A stretch of DNA of 64,000 nucleotides, from assembly GCF_002845275.2 (NCBI RefSeq), contig NZ_CP088149.1, forward strand, positions 4,956,501-5,020,500, read 5' to 3'. Positions 47,072 to 57,802 of the stretch are shown here, piece after piece (the stretch's first letter is position 1; every line of letters starts with the position of its first letter). This stretch comes from Pseudomonas sp. S06B 330. GTDB lineage: Bacteria; Pseudomonadota; Gammaproteobacteria; Pseudomonadales; Pseudomonadaceae. Position numbers and translations under genes: made by a program. Under the pieces are notes generated by a model. It saw only the letters and a list, made by a program, of their open reading frames with translations. It was not told the DNA's origin and ran no database searches.

Positions 47072-47560
47072 TCAGTGCTTGGTGACCTTGTCCAGGTAGC
47101 CCATGGCAAAGGCTGAGACCACGAAAGTCATATGGATGATCACGTACCACATCAAGTACTCAGTCTCGATGTTGCGCGCATCCATGAACACCCGCAGCAG
47201 ATGGATCGAGGAAATCGCCACGATGGAGGCAGCGACTTTCATCTTCAGCGAAGATGAGTCCATCTTGCCCAACCAGCTGAGCTTCTCTTTGTCTTCGTCG
47301 ATATCCAGTTGCGAGACGAAGTTCTCGTAACCGGAGATCATCACCATCACCAGCAAGCCACCGACCAGAGCCATGTCGATCAGCGACAGCAGCACCAGGA
47401 TCAGGTCGGCTTCAGCCAGGGCGAAGACGTTGGGCAGGACGTGGAAGATCTCCTGAAAGAACTTCAGTGCCAGCGCCAGCAGGCCCAACGACAGACCAAA
47501 ATAGATCGGGGCGAGCAGCCAGCGCGAGGCATACATCGCATTTTCGATAATACGTTCCAT
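47072..47560 (-). CDS. TIGR00645 (YqhA) family membrane protein
   Basis: The 162-residue inner-membrane protein has three or four hydrophobic segments (about residues 13-35, 52-78, 105-125 and 135-155). The family pattern is [13 protein letters not shown] near the start and S-G-Y-E-N-F-V near 76. The function is unknown. It is separated by terminators from both sides and is probably monocistronic. Confidence 0.9.
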   Translation of the reverse strand: MERIIENAMYASRWLLAPIYFGLSLGLLALALKFFQEIFHVLPNVFALAEADLILVLLSLIDMALVGGLLVMVMISGYENFVSQLDIDEDKEKLSWLGKMDSSSLKMKVAASIVAISSIHLLRVFMDARNIETEYLMWYVIIHMTFVVSAFAMGYLDKVTKH

Positions 47561-47619
47561 TGAAAACTCGTCAGGTGGCGAAAAAAGCGAGCGCGAGTAT
47601 AACAGCCAGGCATGACAGA

Positions 47620-47650
47620 AAAAGCCCGTGGCACGCTGCCACAGGGGCTG
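47620..47650 (-). terminator. Terminator downstream of the 113-aa conserved gene
   Basis: On the minus strand AGCCCCTGTGGC pairs with GTGCCACGGGCT and is followed by five T residues. Confidence 0.8.
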
Positions 47651-47686
47651 TGTTGGGCATGGTGCAGGTGAGTCCGGATGAACGCT

Positions 47687-48028
47687 TCAGGTTTCCGGAT
47701 GGAACTGGAAATCACCGACGTGATGTACACGTTCACCATTGATCCGACGAAGCTGGGCTTGCAGATGCACGCACCAGATCTGCGGGTCATCAGCCACTTG
47801 GTAACCGTGCAGGGTTAGGCTATCGACAATCGCGTCGAGTACCGACTCAGCCACAAAGGGTCCATGAAACGGCCCTTGGGCCTTGATCGCAGACGGTTGC
47901 TCGCCAGCCATACCGGCGGCGAACAGGAGGGTCCACATGCCGTTGTCACCGGCCAGTGGGCGAATACTGCATTCAATGCGGGTCACCAGGCCCAGGCATT
48001 GGCGAGTGAGGCTGAGGCTGCGCGGCAT
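47687..48028 (-). CDS. Conserved hypothetical protein, 113 aa
   Basis: The protein has no signal peptide and no catalytic motif that I recognise. It begins M-P-R-S-L-S-L-T-R-Q-C and has an I-E-C-S-I-R-P-L-A-G-D-N-G-M-W-T-L-L-F segment near residue 20. An alternating hydrophobic pattern suggests a small alpha/beta fold. GAGGATCG precedes the ATG. It resembles the PA4575-type gene found at this place in Pseudomonas, between the YqhA-family and Lon-like genes. Confidence 0.72.
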   Translation of the reverse strand: MPRSLSLTRQCLGLVTRIECSIRPLAGDNGMWTLLFAAGMAGEQPSAIKAQGPFHGPFVAESVLDAIVDSLTLHGYQVADDPQIWCVHLQAQLRRINGERVHHVGDFQFHPET

Positions 48029-48139
48029 GGCGACGATCCTCGGTAAAACCCTTGTTCAGCCTTACAGGCAAGGCTGTTTCGTTCCTGTAATGACTACAAT
48101 CCCTGAAGTGAAGAATAGAAGAAATCTACTGTCGCGTGG

Positions 48140-48178
48140 AAAAACCGGCGCCGAGCGGTCATGGTCGCTGCGGCGCCG
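48140..48178 (-). terminator. Terminator downstream of the Lon-like gene
   Basis: A stem CGGCGCCG / CGGCGCCG with an inner AGCG/CGCT pair is followed on the minus strand by five T residues, ten bases after the stop of the Lon-like gene. Confidence 0.88.
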
Positions 48179-48188
48179 ATAATTTGAC

Positions 48189-50627
48189 TCAGGTCGGTTT
48201 TACTTGGGCCAAGGCTTGCTCGGCCTGTTCTTTCTCGGCCTCTTTGAGGTCTTCTTCACTGATCATCTCGGCGATGACCCGCAAGCGCTCGACCACGCGG
48301 GCGTTGACACTACCCTCAGGAAATTCACCCTCTTCATCCGGCTCACCGGCCGGCTCGCCGACCAGCAGGCTCAACGCCTCGTCCGCCTGACTCACGGCAT
48401 AGACGTGGAACATCCCGGCCCGCACCGCCTGCAGCACCCGTTCATCGAGCATCAGGGTGGCGACGTTAGCTTTCGGAATGATCGCGCCCTGCTCACCCGT
48501 CAGGCCTCGCGCCTCACAGAGCCGGAAGAAGCCTTCGATCTTCTCGTTGACCCCTCCGACCGCCTGTACTTCACCAAACTGGTTGATCGAACCAGTGATG
48601 GCGAAACACTGCTTGAGCGGAGTTTTCGACAAGGCCGAGATCAACGTGCAAGCCTCACCCAGCGAGGCACTGTCACCGTCCACGTAACCGTAGGACTGTT
48701 CCAGGGCAATACTCGCCGAAATCGCCAGAGGGAACTCCTGGGCATAGCGACTGCCCAGGTATCCGGTGAGGATCATCACCCCCTTGGAGTGAATCGGCTG
48801 GCCGAGGTTGACCTCACGCTCGATGTCGACGATGCCACTGCCACCGGGGTACACCGTTGCAGAGATCCGCGCAGGTATCCCGAAGGCCGAGTCACCAACT
48901 TCCAGCACGGTCAGGCCATTGCACTTGCCGACTGCAGCCCCTTCGGTGTCGATGAGGATGATTCCGGCGAGCATGTCGTCGAGAATCCGCGCCGAAACTC
49001 GACCTGTGCGGGTGGCCTTGGCCTTGAGTGCCCGTTCGATATGGCCAACATCGGTCATCTCATCGTTGGCCAGGTGACGAATGAAGTCCGCCTCGCTGAC
49101 CAGCTGGAACAAGTCGCCGATACGCGCCGACAAGCGCCCCTGGTGTTCGGCCAGGCGTGCGCTGTAGGTTGCCAGGCGAGCCACGGCATCTGCGCTCAAA
49201 GGCGCCATACCCTCCTCGCTGGTGCGGGTCTTGAGCAACTGGGCGAACTGCTCCAGGCTTTCGTCGACCATGGGGATGTCTTCGTCGAAGTCGACCAGTA
49301 CCCGGAACATTTCCTGGAAGTCCGGATCATGATCTTGCAGGGCGTAATACAACTGACGCGAGCCGATGATCACCACTTTAATGTTCAGCGGGATCATTTG
49401 CGGATTGAGGGTGACGGTGGCCAGGCGGCCGTATTCACCCAGCGGTGACTCCATCTTCAGCTTGCGCGATTGCAAGGCACGCTTGAGCGCATCCCAGACA
49501 AAAGGCTCGCCGAGCATCTTCTCTGCTTCAAGAATCAGGAAACCACCATTGGCCCGGTGCAAGGCGCCGGGGCGCAACTGACGGTAGGTGGTGTAAAGCG
49601 CGCCCTGGTCGGTGCTGTATTCAATCCGACCAAACAGATTGTCATAGGTTGGGTGCGGCTCAAACACTACCGGCGCACCACCACTTACGTGATGGCCGAC
49701 GACCAGGCTTGGTGCGTATTGCTCCTCAAGCAGTTTGCGCGCCTGGGCGTCGGTCTTGCTGTCATCGACCAGTTGCTCGACCACTGTGCGTAGCAGGTAA
49801 ACCTGCATGCCCTGCAAGTAGGCGCAGACCGCAGCATTTTCTGCGTACTTTTCAGACAGCGGTGCCAGCAGCGGCTGAAGCGCCAGGGTGATGGTTTCCT
49901 CATTCAACTGACGCAGTTGATTGTTCGACTCACGCTTCCACTGCGGCAGACTGGCCAACTCTTCGTTGAGACGCTCCTCCAGGGCGGCGATGTCGTCGTG
50001 GAAGCGTTCGCGGTCGGCTTCCGGCAACTGGGCAAACTCCGCCTCATCCAGTGCCTTGCCATCGGCCATTGGAGTAAATGCAACGTTGCTGCTGTCGCGG
50101 TACAGGGCGACGTCTTTTTCCAGCGAGGCGCGTTCAATCACATCCAGGGCGCGGTCATAACGCTGGTTGAAGGCACGGTCGATGGCACTCTTCTTCTGCT
50201 GGTAGGACGGGTGTTCAAACACCGCCGGAAACGTTGCCAGCAGGTTGTCGATCAGGCCGCCAATGTCGCTGATGAAAGCACCGGCGCTGCCGGGTGGCAG
50301 TTCCAGTGCCCGCGGCTCACGTGGTTCGTCGAAGTTATTGACGTAGACCCAGTCCGACGGCGTCTGCAGGCGCTTGCCTTCGGCCTTGAGGTAACGTTTG
50401 ACGAACGAGAAACGCCCTGTACCGGGCTCGCCCATGACAAATACGTTGTACCCAGGACGCGGCATGGCGACGCCGAACTGCAGCGCTTCGACAGCACGTT
50501 CCTGGCCAAGCACACCGCGAAAAGGCTCCAGATCATTGGTGGTGGAAAAGGCGAACTGTTCGGCGGAAAACGGCCGGGTCAAGGCTTCTGGCGCAAGACG
50601 CAGGCTCGCAGCAACAGGATCGGGCAT
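48189..50627 (-). CDS. Lon-like ATP-dependent protease (LonC/YcbZ type)
   Basis: The 812-residue protein is a Lon-related protease that lacks the classical N-terminal substrate domain. The P-loop G-E-P-G-T-G-R near residue 68 is unusual, with Arg where Lys is expected. A long inserted helical region follows (about 100-300). The C-terminal protease domain has G-D-S-A-S-L near 655, with the catalytic Ser, and G-G-V-N-E-K-I near 698, with the catalytic Lys. The D-S-A-S replaces the more common G-P-S-A-G of true Lon. ATPase activity is therefore uncertain. It is a single-gene unit. Confidence 0.9.
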   Translation of the reverse strand: MPDPVAASLRLAPEALTRPFSAEQFAFSTTNDLEPFRGVLGQERAVEALQFGVAMPRPGYNVFVMGEPGTGRFSFVKRYLKAEGKRLQTPSDWVYVNNFDEPREPRALELPPGSAGAFISDIGGLIDNLLATFPAVFEHPSYQQKKSAIDRAFNQRYDRALDVIERASLEKDVALYRDSSNVAFTPMADGKALDEAEFAQLPEADRERFHDDIAALEERLNEELASLPQWKRESNNQLRQLNEETITLALQPLLAPLSEKYAENAAVCAYLQGMQVYLLRTVVEQLVDDSKTDAQARKLLEEQYAPSLVVGHHVSGGAPVVFEPHPTYDNLFGRIEYSTDQGALYTTYRQLRPGALHRANGGFLILEAEKMLGEPFVWDALKRALQSRKLKMESPLGEYGRLATVTLNPQMIPLNIKVVIIGSRQLYYALQDHDPDFQEMFRVLVDFDEDIPMVDESLEQFAQLLKTRTSEEGMAPLSADAVARLATYSARLAEHQGRLSARIGDLFQLVSEADFIRHLANDEMTDVGHIERALKAKATRTGRVSARILDDMLAGIILIDTEGAAVGKCNGLTVLEVGDSAFGIPARISATVYPGGSGIVDIEREVNLGQPIHSKGVMILTGYLGSRYAQEFPLAISASIALEQSYGYVDGDSASLGEACTLISALSKTPLKQCFAITGSINQFGEVQAVGGVNEKIEGFFRLCEARGLTGEQGAIIPKANVATLMLDERVLQAVRAGMFHVYAVSQADEALSLLVGEPAGEPDEEGEFPEGSVNARVVERLRVIAEMISEEDLKEAEKEQAEQALAQVKPT

Positions 50628-50907
50628 CGGGCTTCCTTACTTCGGCGGGGCAGATGACGGCATTCTGGCGCCGCCTGCACGCGTGTTGCAAGGCTCATCG
50701 GCACAATACTTCGCAGGGTCGAAAACCCGATCCACGTCAATATTCTCAAGCAATTTTTGGCAATAAATCACGGAACCCTTAGATCGTGCCTAAACTCCAT
50801 TACTGCGCGGCTGGGTAAACAACCGACCCGCCCCTGGTAAACGCTCCCGAAGCCAAGCCAGACAACCCTGACCTTTGGTATGTACGACTAGAAAGAGAAC
50901 AAACGCT

Positions 50908-51396
50908 ATGAAACGGATTCTTCTGGGTACTCTGTTCACCGCGGTATCACTCAATGCCATGGCTCAGGCCCCTGGCGGACCGGACTGCGGCTGGGGCAAC
51001 ATGCTGTTCGAGGGCCAACGCGGCACCCCTGCTCACTTCCTCGCCTCCACCACCAACGGCACCTCCGGCAACGCCACCTTCGGCATGACCTCAGGCACCA
51101 ATGGCTGCTCGACCAACTCGGCGCTGACCTACGGTGGTAAATCCTGGTTCGCCATGAACGGCATGATGAACGAGCTTTCCGAAGACATGGCCATGGGCAA
51201 AGGTGAAGCGCTGACCACCTATGCTGTAGTGCTCGGTGTCGCTCCAGAAGACCGTGCGCACTTTGCCGCTGTCACTCACCAACACTTCCAGGAAATCTTC
51301 AAGACGGCGGATGTGACTGCCGAAGATGTCCATACCAACACCCTGGCGGTGCTGAAAAGCGATCCACGCCTGGCAAAATACGCAACCCAGGCTTAA
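50908..51396 (+). CDS. DUF3015 family secreted protein
   Basis: The 162-residue precursor has a signal peptide ending near residue 20 (A-M-A-Q-A). The DUF3015 pattern is C-G-W-G-N-M-L-F near 26, G-T-S-G-N-x-T-F-G-M-T-S-G-T-x-G-C near 52, and a Met-rich N-G-M-M-N-E-L near 85. Two Cys residues are present in the mature protein. I chose the ATG at 50908, after AAAGAGAA. The DUF4105 gene follows 76 bases later on the same strand, the usual Pseudomonas pair, suggesting a shared envelope function. Confidence 0.88.
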   Translation: MKRILLGTLFTAVSLNAMAQAPGGPDCGWGNMLFEGQRGTPAHFLASTTNGTSGNATFGMTSGTNGCSTNSALTYGGKSWFAMNGMMNELSEDMAMGKGEALTTYAVVLGVAPEDRAHFAAVTHQHFQEIFKTADVTAEDVHTNTLAVLKSDPRLAKYATQA

Positions 51397-51472
51397 GCTC
51401 GGCCCACCCGCCCCTGACCGGGGCGGGTTGTTTCCTGCCTCTATCGGCATCATTCAGACTTAGTTGCCCGAC

Positions 51473-53326
51473 ATGCTCAAACGCCTTGCCTACCTGGCGC
51501 TCTGTGCCTGCGCCCCGCTGCATGCTGCTCCCTCGTTCGATGACCCGCGTCTGGCGCAACTGGCTGCTGACCACTATTGGATTTCCCTGGGTCACTATGA
51601 AACGGCCAAGCTCGGTGGCTGGCGCAGCTATGTCGATGATCGGCGCTTTTTCCTCGCCGAAGACGGTGCCCACCATCCCGATCAAGAGTTACGCGCCACT
51701 GTTCGCGCGCTTTATGCGCCGGCCAGTCTCGGCGATAAACATGCCCAGTGTGTATTCCCGGCGCGAACGCGCTGGCTGCGCGAACAACTGCAGCTCGATG
51801 ACCTGCCCGCACCGGACTGCAAGGAATTCACCCAGTGGTACAAGGACGTCTCGCCGCATAGCGCGGTGATGATCTTCCCCGCAGCCTACCTCAACAGCCC
51901 TTCGTCGATGTTCGGTCACACCCTGTTGCGCATCGACCAGGCTGACGTGCAAAGCAACGACACCGCCCTGCTCAGCTATGCGATCAACTTCGGTGCCTAC
52001 ATCGAAGGCAACGACAACAGCATCCTTTATGCCTGGAAAGGCCTGATGGGCGGCTATCCGGGCCTGTTTGCCCTGGTGCCTTATCAGGAAAAACTCTCCG
52101 AGTACCGCAGCCTGGAAAACCGCGACCTGTGGGAATACCGACTGAACCTGACACCGGAGGAAACCGGGCGCATGGTCGAACATATCTGGGAACTCAAGCA
52201 GATCCAGTTCGACTATTTCTTCTTCGATGAAAACTGCTCCTACCGCCTGCTCGAATTGCTCCAGGTGGCTCGCCCGAGCCTGGACCTGACCTCACAGTTC
52301 CCGCTGACCGCAATCCCCACCGACACGGTCAAGGCGGTCAAGCAGTCCGGCCTGGTGGAGCGAATCGACTATCGCCCATCGCGCGAGCGTGAACTGCTGG
52401 AGCGCGCCAAGCCGCTCAGCACTGATGAGCAGCAACAAGTACTGGCGGTCAGTGCCGATACCGCTTACCTGCAAAATCCCGAATTCACCGCCCTGCCCCG
52501 CGATCGCCAAGCACTGGTGCAAGACGCTGCGTATCGCCTTGAACGCTACCGGGCCAATGGCCGGGAACGCGATCCGGCGCGCACCAAGCGCAGCTTCGAA
52601 TTGCTGCGGGCAATCAACCGCAATCCACCACCAGCGCTGGACATCGAGCGCCCGGGGCTGCCCGAGGACGGCCACCAGTCGCGCACCTGGCAGCTGGGCG
52701 CGGGCACCCGCGAGGATCGCGCCTTTGCTGAATACGGGCTGCGCATGGCCTACCACGACCTCAACGACAACGCCTACGGTTTCCCGCTGGGTGCCCAGAT
52801 CGAGATCCTCCAGCTAAAGGTGCGCCAGTACGAAAACAACGACTGGCAGGTGCAGCGCTTTGACCTGGCCACCATCCGCTCGCTGACACCGCGCAACGAT
52901 CTGCTGCAGCCTTGGTCTTGGCAGGTTACTGGCGGCCTTGAGCGGGTGCTGGGCAAGCATGAGGACGAAGTGCTGGTCAGTCACGTCAATGGCGGCGCGG
53001 GCGGCACCTGGCAACTGGCTGACGACATGCTCGGTTTCGCCCTGGGTACGGTGCGCGTCGAACACAACAATGACTTTGCCGAGTTCATCTCCCCGGCTGC
53101 CGGCTTCAACACCGGCCTGCTGTGGCGCAATCCACTCGGTACCCTAAGCCTGGAGGCCAAGGGTGATTACTTCACCAATGGCGAAGTACGCCGTAGCCTG
53201 AGCTTGAATCAGCAGTGGGAACTGTCCCGTGACCTGGGGTTGAGGCTCAGTGCCAGGCGCGACTTCAGCCAACTGGCGAGGGCGCAGAATGAGGTGATGC
53301 TGGAATTGAAGTGGTATCACTACTGA
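51473..53326 (+). CDS. DUF4105 (Lnb N-terminal) outer-membrane protein
   Basis: The 617-residue precursor has a signal peptide (about residues 1-19). The DUF4105 domain has S-P-S-S-M-F-G-H-T-L-L-R near residue 143, with its conserved His, and F-F-D-E-N-C-S-Y-R near 247, with its conserved Cys. The C-terminal half has many beta strands and ends in W-Y-H-Y, suggesting a beta-barrel. The Cys/His pattern suggests a papain-like amidase or transacylase, but the substrate is unknown. I chose the ATG at 51473; a TTG lies three codons upstream. Confidence 0.85.
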   Translation: MLKRLAYLALCACAPLHAAPSFDDPRLAQLAADHYWISLGHYETAKLGGWRSYVDDRRFFLAEDGAHHPDQELRATVRALYAPASLGDKHAQCVFPARTRWLREQLQLDDLPAPDCKEFTQWYKDVSPHSAVMIFPAAYLNSPSSMFGHTLLRIDQADVQSNDTALLSYAINFGAYIEGNDNSILYAWKGLMGGYPGLFALVPYQEKLSEYRSLENRDLWEYRLNLTPEETGRMVEHIWELKQIQFDYFFFDENCSYRLLELLQVARPSLDLTSQFPLTAIPTDTVKAVKQSGLVERIDYRPSRERELLERAKPLSTDEQQQVLAVSADTAYLQNPEFTALPRDRQALVQDAAYRLERYRANGRERDPARTKRSFELLRAINRNPPPALDIERPGLPEDGHQSRTWQLGAGTREDRAFAEYGLRMAYHDLNDNAYGFPLGAQIEILQLKVRQYENNDWQVQRFDLATIRSLTPRNDLLQPWSWQVTGGLERVLGKHEDEVLVSHVNGGAGGTWQLADDMLGFALGTVRVEHNNDFAEFISPAAGFNTGLLWRNPLGTLSLEAKGDYFTNGEVRRSLSLNQQWELSRDLGLRLSARRDFSQLARAQNEVMLELKWYHY

Positions 53327-53431
53327 GTCCACTCCATGGGGCTATTTACCCCAATACCGCAGTCACACCGTTTTGACGCGGCAACGACAAATCCTCCCAT
53401 AGACTCTCCTTGACAATCGGAGAGTCTGGAC

Positions 53432-53788
53432 ATGCGGCGTTACTGGGTGGCGGTGTGGATAATAGTCTTGCTCACAGGTTGCCAACCAACCCACGAGCAG
53501 TTGATCAATCAAGGCTATCCCCCGGCCTATGCCGACGGCTTTGAGGACGGCTGCAGCAGCGGTCGTCAGGCTGCCGGAGTGATGGCCGGGGATTTTCGTA
53601 AGGATGTCTCCCGCTACTTGCACAATCCACAGTACGAAACCGGCTGGGACGATGGCTTGCGCCAGTGTCAGGCGATGCAGGAAAACCAGGACCTGCAGGA
53701 TTATCGTGCACACCATTGGGATGAACGCGATGAGCAATGGCAGCAAGAAAAGGACCGCGATGCCGCGCGCGCCTATCGACGTAAATAG
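53432..53788 (+). CDS. Small lipoprotein, hypothetical
   Basis: The 118-residue precursor has a lipobox L-L-T-G-C near residue 17. The mature part is hydrophilic, with Y-A-D-G-F-E-D-G-C-S-S-G-R near 33 and Y-E-T-G-W-D-D-G near 68. These resemble the short G-x-x-x-G repeats of small pseudomonad lipoproteins. The C-terminal part is rich in Gln, Asp and Arg. I recognise no function. It is a short unit between the DUF4105 and GreA/GreB-like genes on the same strand. Confidence 0.75.
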   Translation: MRRYWVAVWIIVLLTGCQPTHEQLINQGYPPAYADGFEDGCSSGRQAAGVMAGDFRKDVSRYLHNPQYETGWDDGLRQCQAMQENQDLQDYRAHHWDERDEQWQQEKDRDAARAYRRK

Positions 53789-53854
53789 GTCGCACGCAGA
53801 CAGCCAATGCAACGCGTGATGTGCAAGCATGGTCTCCTGTGAAAGGAGGCCATC

Positions 53855-55713
<1,859 letters not shown>

Positions 55714-55824
55714 TTATTGGTTTTTTTCCGACTTTACCAAGAACCACTCGCACCGGAACAGGGCGACATGTCGTTTTTATGAAATTAAATGGTGCATTTG
55801 TATAAGTGTATACATTTAAAGGCG

Positions 55825-55854
55825 AAAAAAACGGGACCCGAAGGTCCCGTTTTT
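55825..55854 (-). terminator. ettA terminator
   Basis: A stem ACGGGACC / GGTCCCGT with a CGAA loop has T-runs on both strands, so it may act in both directions. It lies 17 bases after the ettA stop. Confidence 0.88.
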
Positions 55855-55871
55855 GTGCAAAACCGTGAAGG

Positions 55872-57536
55872 TTATGCCAGTTTTTTGTGCCGTACCCGAT
55901 GCGGCTGGGCAGCGGCTTCGCCGAGACGCTTCTTGCGATCAGCTTCGTACTCGGTGTAGTTACCTTCGAAGAACACCGCTTGCGAATCATCTTCGTAAGC
56001 CAGGATGTGGGTGGCCACACGGTCCAGGAACCAGCGATCGTGAGAGATCACGATGGCCGCACCCGGGAAGTCCAGCAGGGCTTCTTCCAGCGAACGCAGG
56101 GTTTCTACGTCGAGGTCGTTGGACGGTTCGTCGAGCAGCAGGACGTTGCCACCCTCTTTTAGGGTCAGTGCCAGGTGCAGACGGCCGCGCTCACCCCCGG
56201 AGAGGTCCTTGACGAACTTCTGCTGGTCGCCACCTTTGAAGTTGAAGCGGCCAACGTAGGTACGCGACGGAATCTCGTAGGTGCCGATACGCAGTTGGTC
56301 GGAACCATCGGAGATTTGCTGGAACACGGTCTTGCTGCCGTCCAGGTCTTCACGGCTCTGGTCAACACAGGCCAGTTGCACGGTTTCACCGATCTCGATG
56401 CTGCCCGAGTCCGGCTGTTCCTTGCCCATCAGCATGCGGAACAAGGTCGACTTACCCGCACCGTTACCGCCGATAACACCGACGATGGCACCTTTTGGCA
56501 TGCTGAACGACAGGTTGTCGATCAACACGCGATCGCCGTAACCCTTAGTGACGTTCTTGAATTCAATGACCTTGTCACCCAGGCGCGGACCGGCCGGGAT
56601 GTAGATCTCATTGGTTTCGCTGCGCTTCTGGAATTCCTGCGACTGCATCTCTTCGAAGCGTTGCAGACGAGCCTTGGATTTGGACTGACGGGCCTTGGCG
56701 CCTTTGCGCACCCACTCCAGCTCTTCCTTCATGGCCTTTTCATGGGCCGACTGCTGCTTGGATTCCTGGGCCAGTCGATCGGACTTGGCTTCCAGCCAAC
56801 CCGAATAGTTGCCTTCGTATGGAATACCAGCGCCGCGGTCGAGTTCGAGGATCCAGCCCGCGACGTTGTCGAGGAAGTAACGGTCGTGGGTGATCGCTAC
56901 TACGGTGCCCGGGAAGTCGTGGAGGAAGTGTTCCAGCCAAGCGACAGAGTCGGCATCCAGGTGGTTGGTGGGTTCGTCGAGCAGGAGCATGTCGGGAGCC
57001 GACAGCAGCAGGCGGCACAGGGCCACACGGCGCTTTTCACCACCGGACAGGTGTTCGACCTTGGCGTCCCAGGCTGGCAGACGCAGGGCGTCGGCGGCGA
57101 CTTCCAGTTGACGTTCCAAGTTGTGACCGTCGCTGGCCTGCAGGATCGCTTCCAGCTTGGCCTGTTCAGCGGCCAGCTTGTCGAAATCGGCATCAGGTTC
57201 GGCGTAAGCGGCGTAAACCTCGTCCAGGCGCGCCTGGGCATCCTTGATTACGCTCACCGCTTCTTCGACCACTTCACGCACGGTCTTGGTCGGGTCCAGC
57301 TGCGGTTCCTGTGGCAGGTAGCCGATGTTCAGGTCCGGCATCGGACGGGCTTCGCCGTCGAACTCTTTGTCGACGCCGGCCATGATTTTGAGCAAGGTGG
57401 ATTTACCCGAGCCGTTCAGGCCGAGCACGCCGATCTTGGCGCCGGGGAAAAACGACAGGGAGATGTTCTTCAAAATTTCCCGCTTCGGCGGGACAACTTT
57501 GCCCAGCCGATGCATGGTGTAGACATATTGAGCCAT
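55872..57536 (-). CDS. ettA: Energy-dependent translational throttle protein EttA
   Basis: EttA is an ABC-F ATPase that binds the ribosomal E site and slows translation when ADP is high. The 554-residue protein has two ATP-binding domains with Walker [10 protein letters not shown] near residue 39 and G-G-N-G-A-G-K-S-T near 357. ABC signatures are L-S-G-G-E-K-R near 163 and L-S-G-G-E-R-G near 444. An arm in domain I and a charged linker rich in Lys, Arg and Gln (near 270-300) are typical. The start is ATG at 57536. It is divergent from morA. Confidence 0.96.
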   Translation of the reverse strand: MAQYVYTMHRLGKVVPPKREILKNISLSFFPGAKIGVLGLNGSGKSTLLKIMAGVDKEFDGEARPMPDLNIGYLPQEPQLDPTKTVREVVEEAVSVIKDAQARLDEVYAAYAEPDADFDKLAAEQAKLEAILQASDGHNLERQLEVAADALRLPAWDAKVEHLSGGEKRRVALCRLLLSAPDMLLLDEPTNHLDADSVAWLEHFLHDFPGTVVAITHDRYFLDNVAGWILELDRGAGIPYEGNYSGWLEAKSDRLAQESKQQSAHEKAMKEELEWVRKGAKARQSKSKARLQRFEEMQSQEFQKRSETNEIYIPAGPRLGDKVIEFKNVTKGYGDRVLIDNLSFSMPKGAIVGVIGGNGAGKSTLFRMLMGKEQPDSGSIEIGETVQLACVDQSREDLDGSKTVFQQISDGSDQLRIGTYEIPSRTYVGRFNFKGGDQQKFVKDLSGGERGRLHLALTLKEGGNVLLLDEPSNDLDVETLRSLEEALLDFPGAAIVISHDRWFLDRVATHILAYEDDSQAVFFEGNYTEYEADRKKRLGEAAAQPHRVRHKKLA

Positions 57537-57802
57537 GGAAAAACCTAGCGTCAGAGACGAAAAATGAGCGCGAAACAGATGAAGGGAGCCACAGCCCCCT
57601 GGAAAGGGCCAAAGCTACCGCAATGCGCCTTGTTGGGCAAACCGCCGACGAACAGGGCTGGCACTTTGCCATAATTGCGGGCATGCTAGCCGCCCTCTGG
57701 GCGTCGGGCTTATAGTGCGAGGCCCGAGTAGCCGCCAGGACCGCGGCCTATGCCAACCAGCAGCTCAAAACCTGCCATCCAGCCATACCGCAGGATCATC
57801 GC

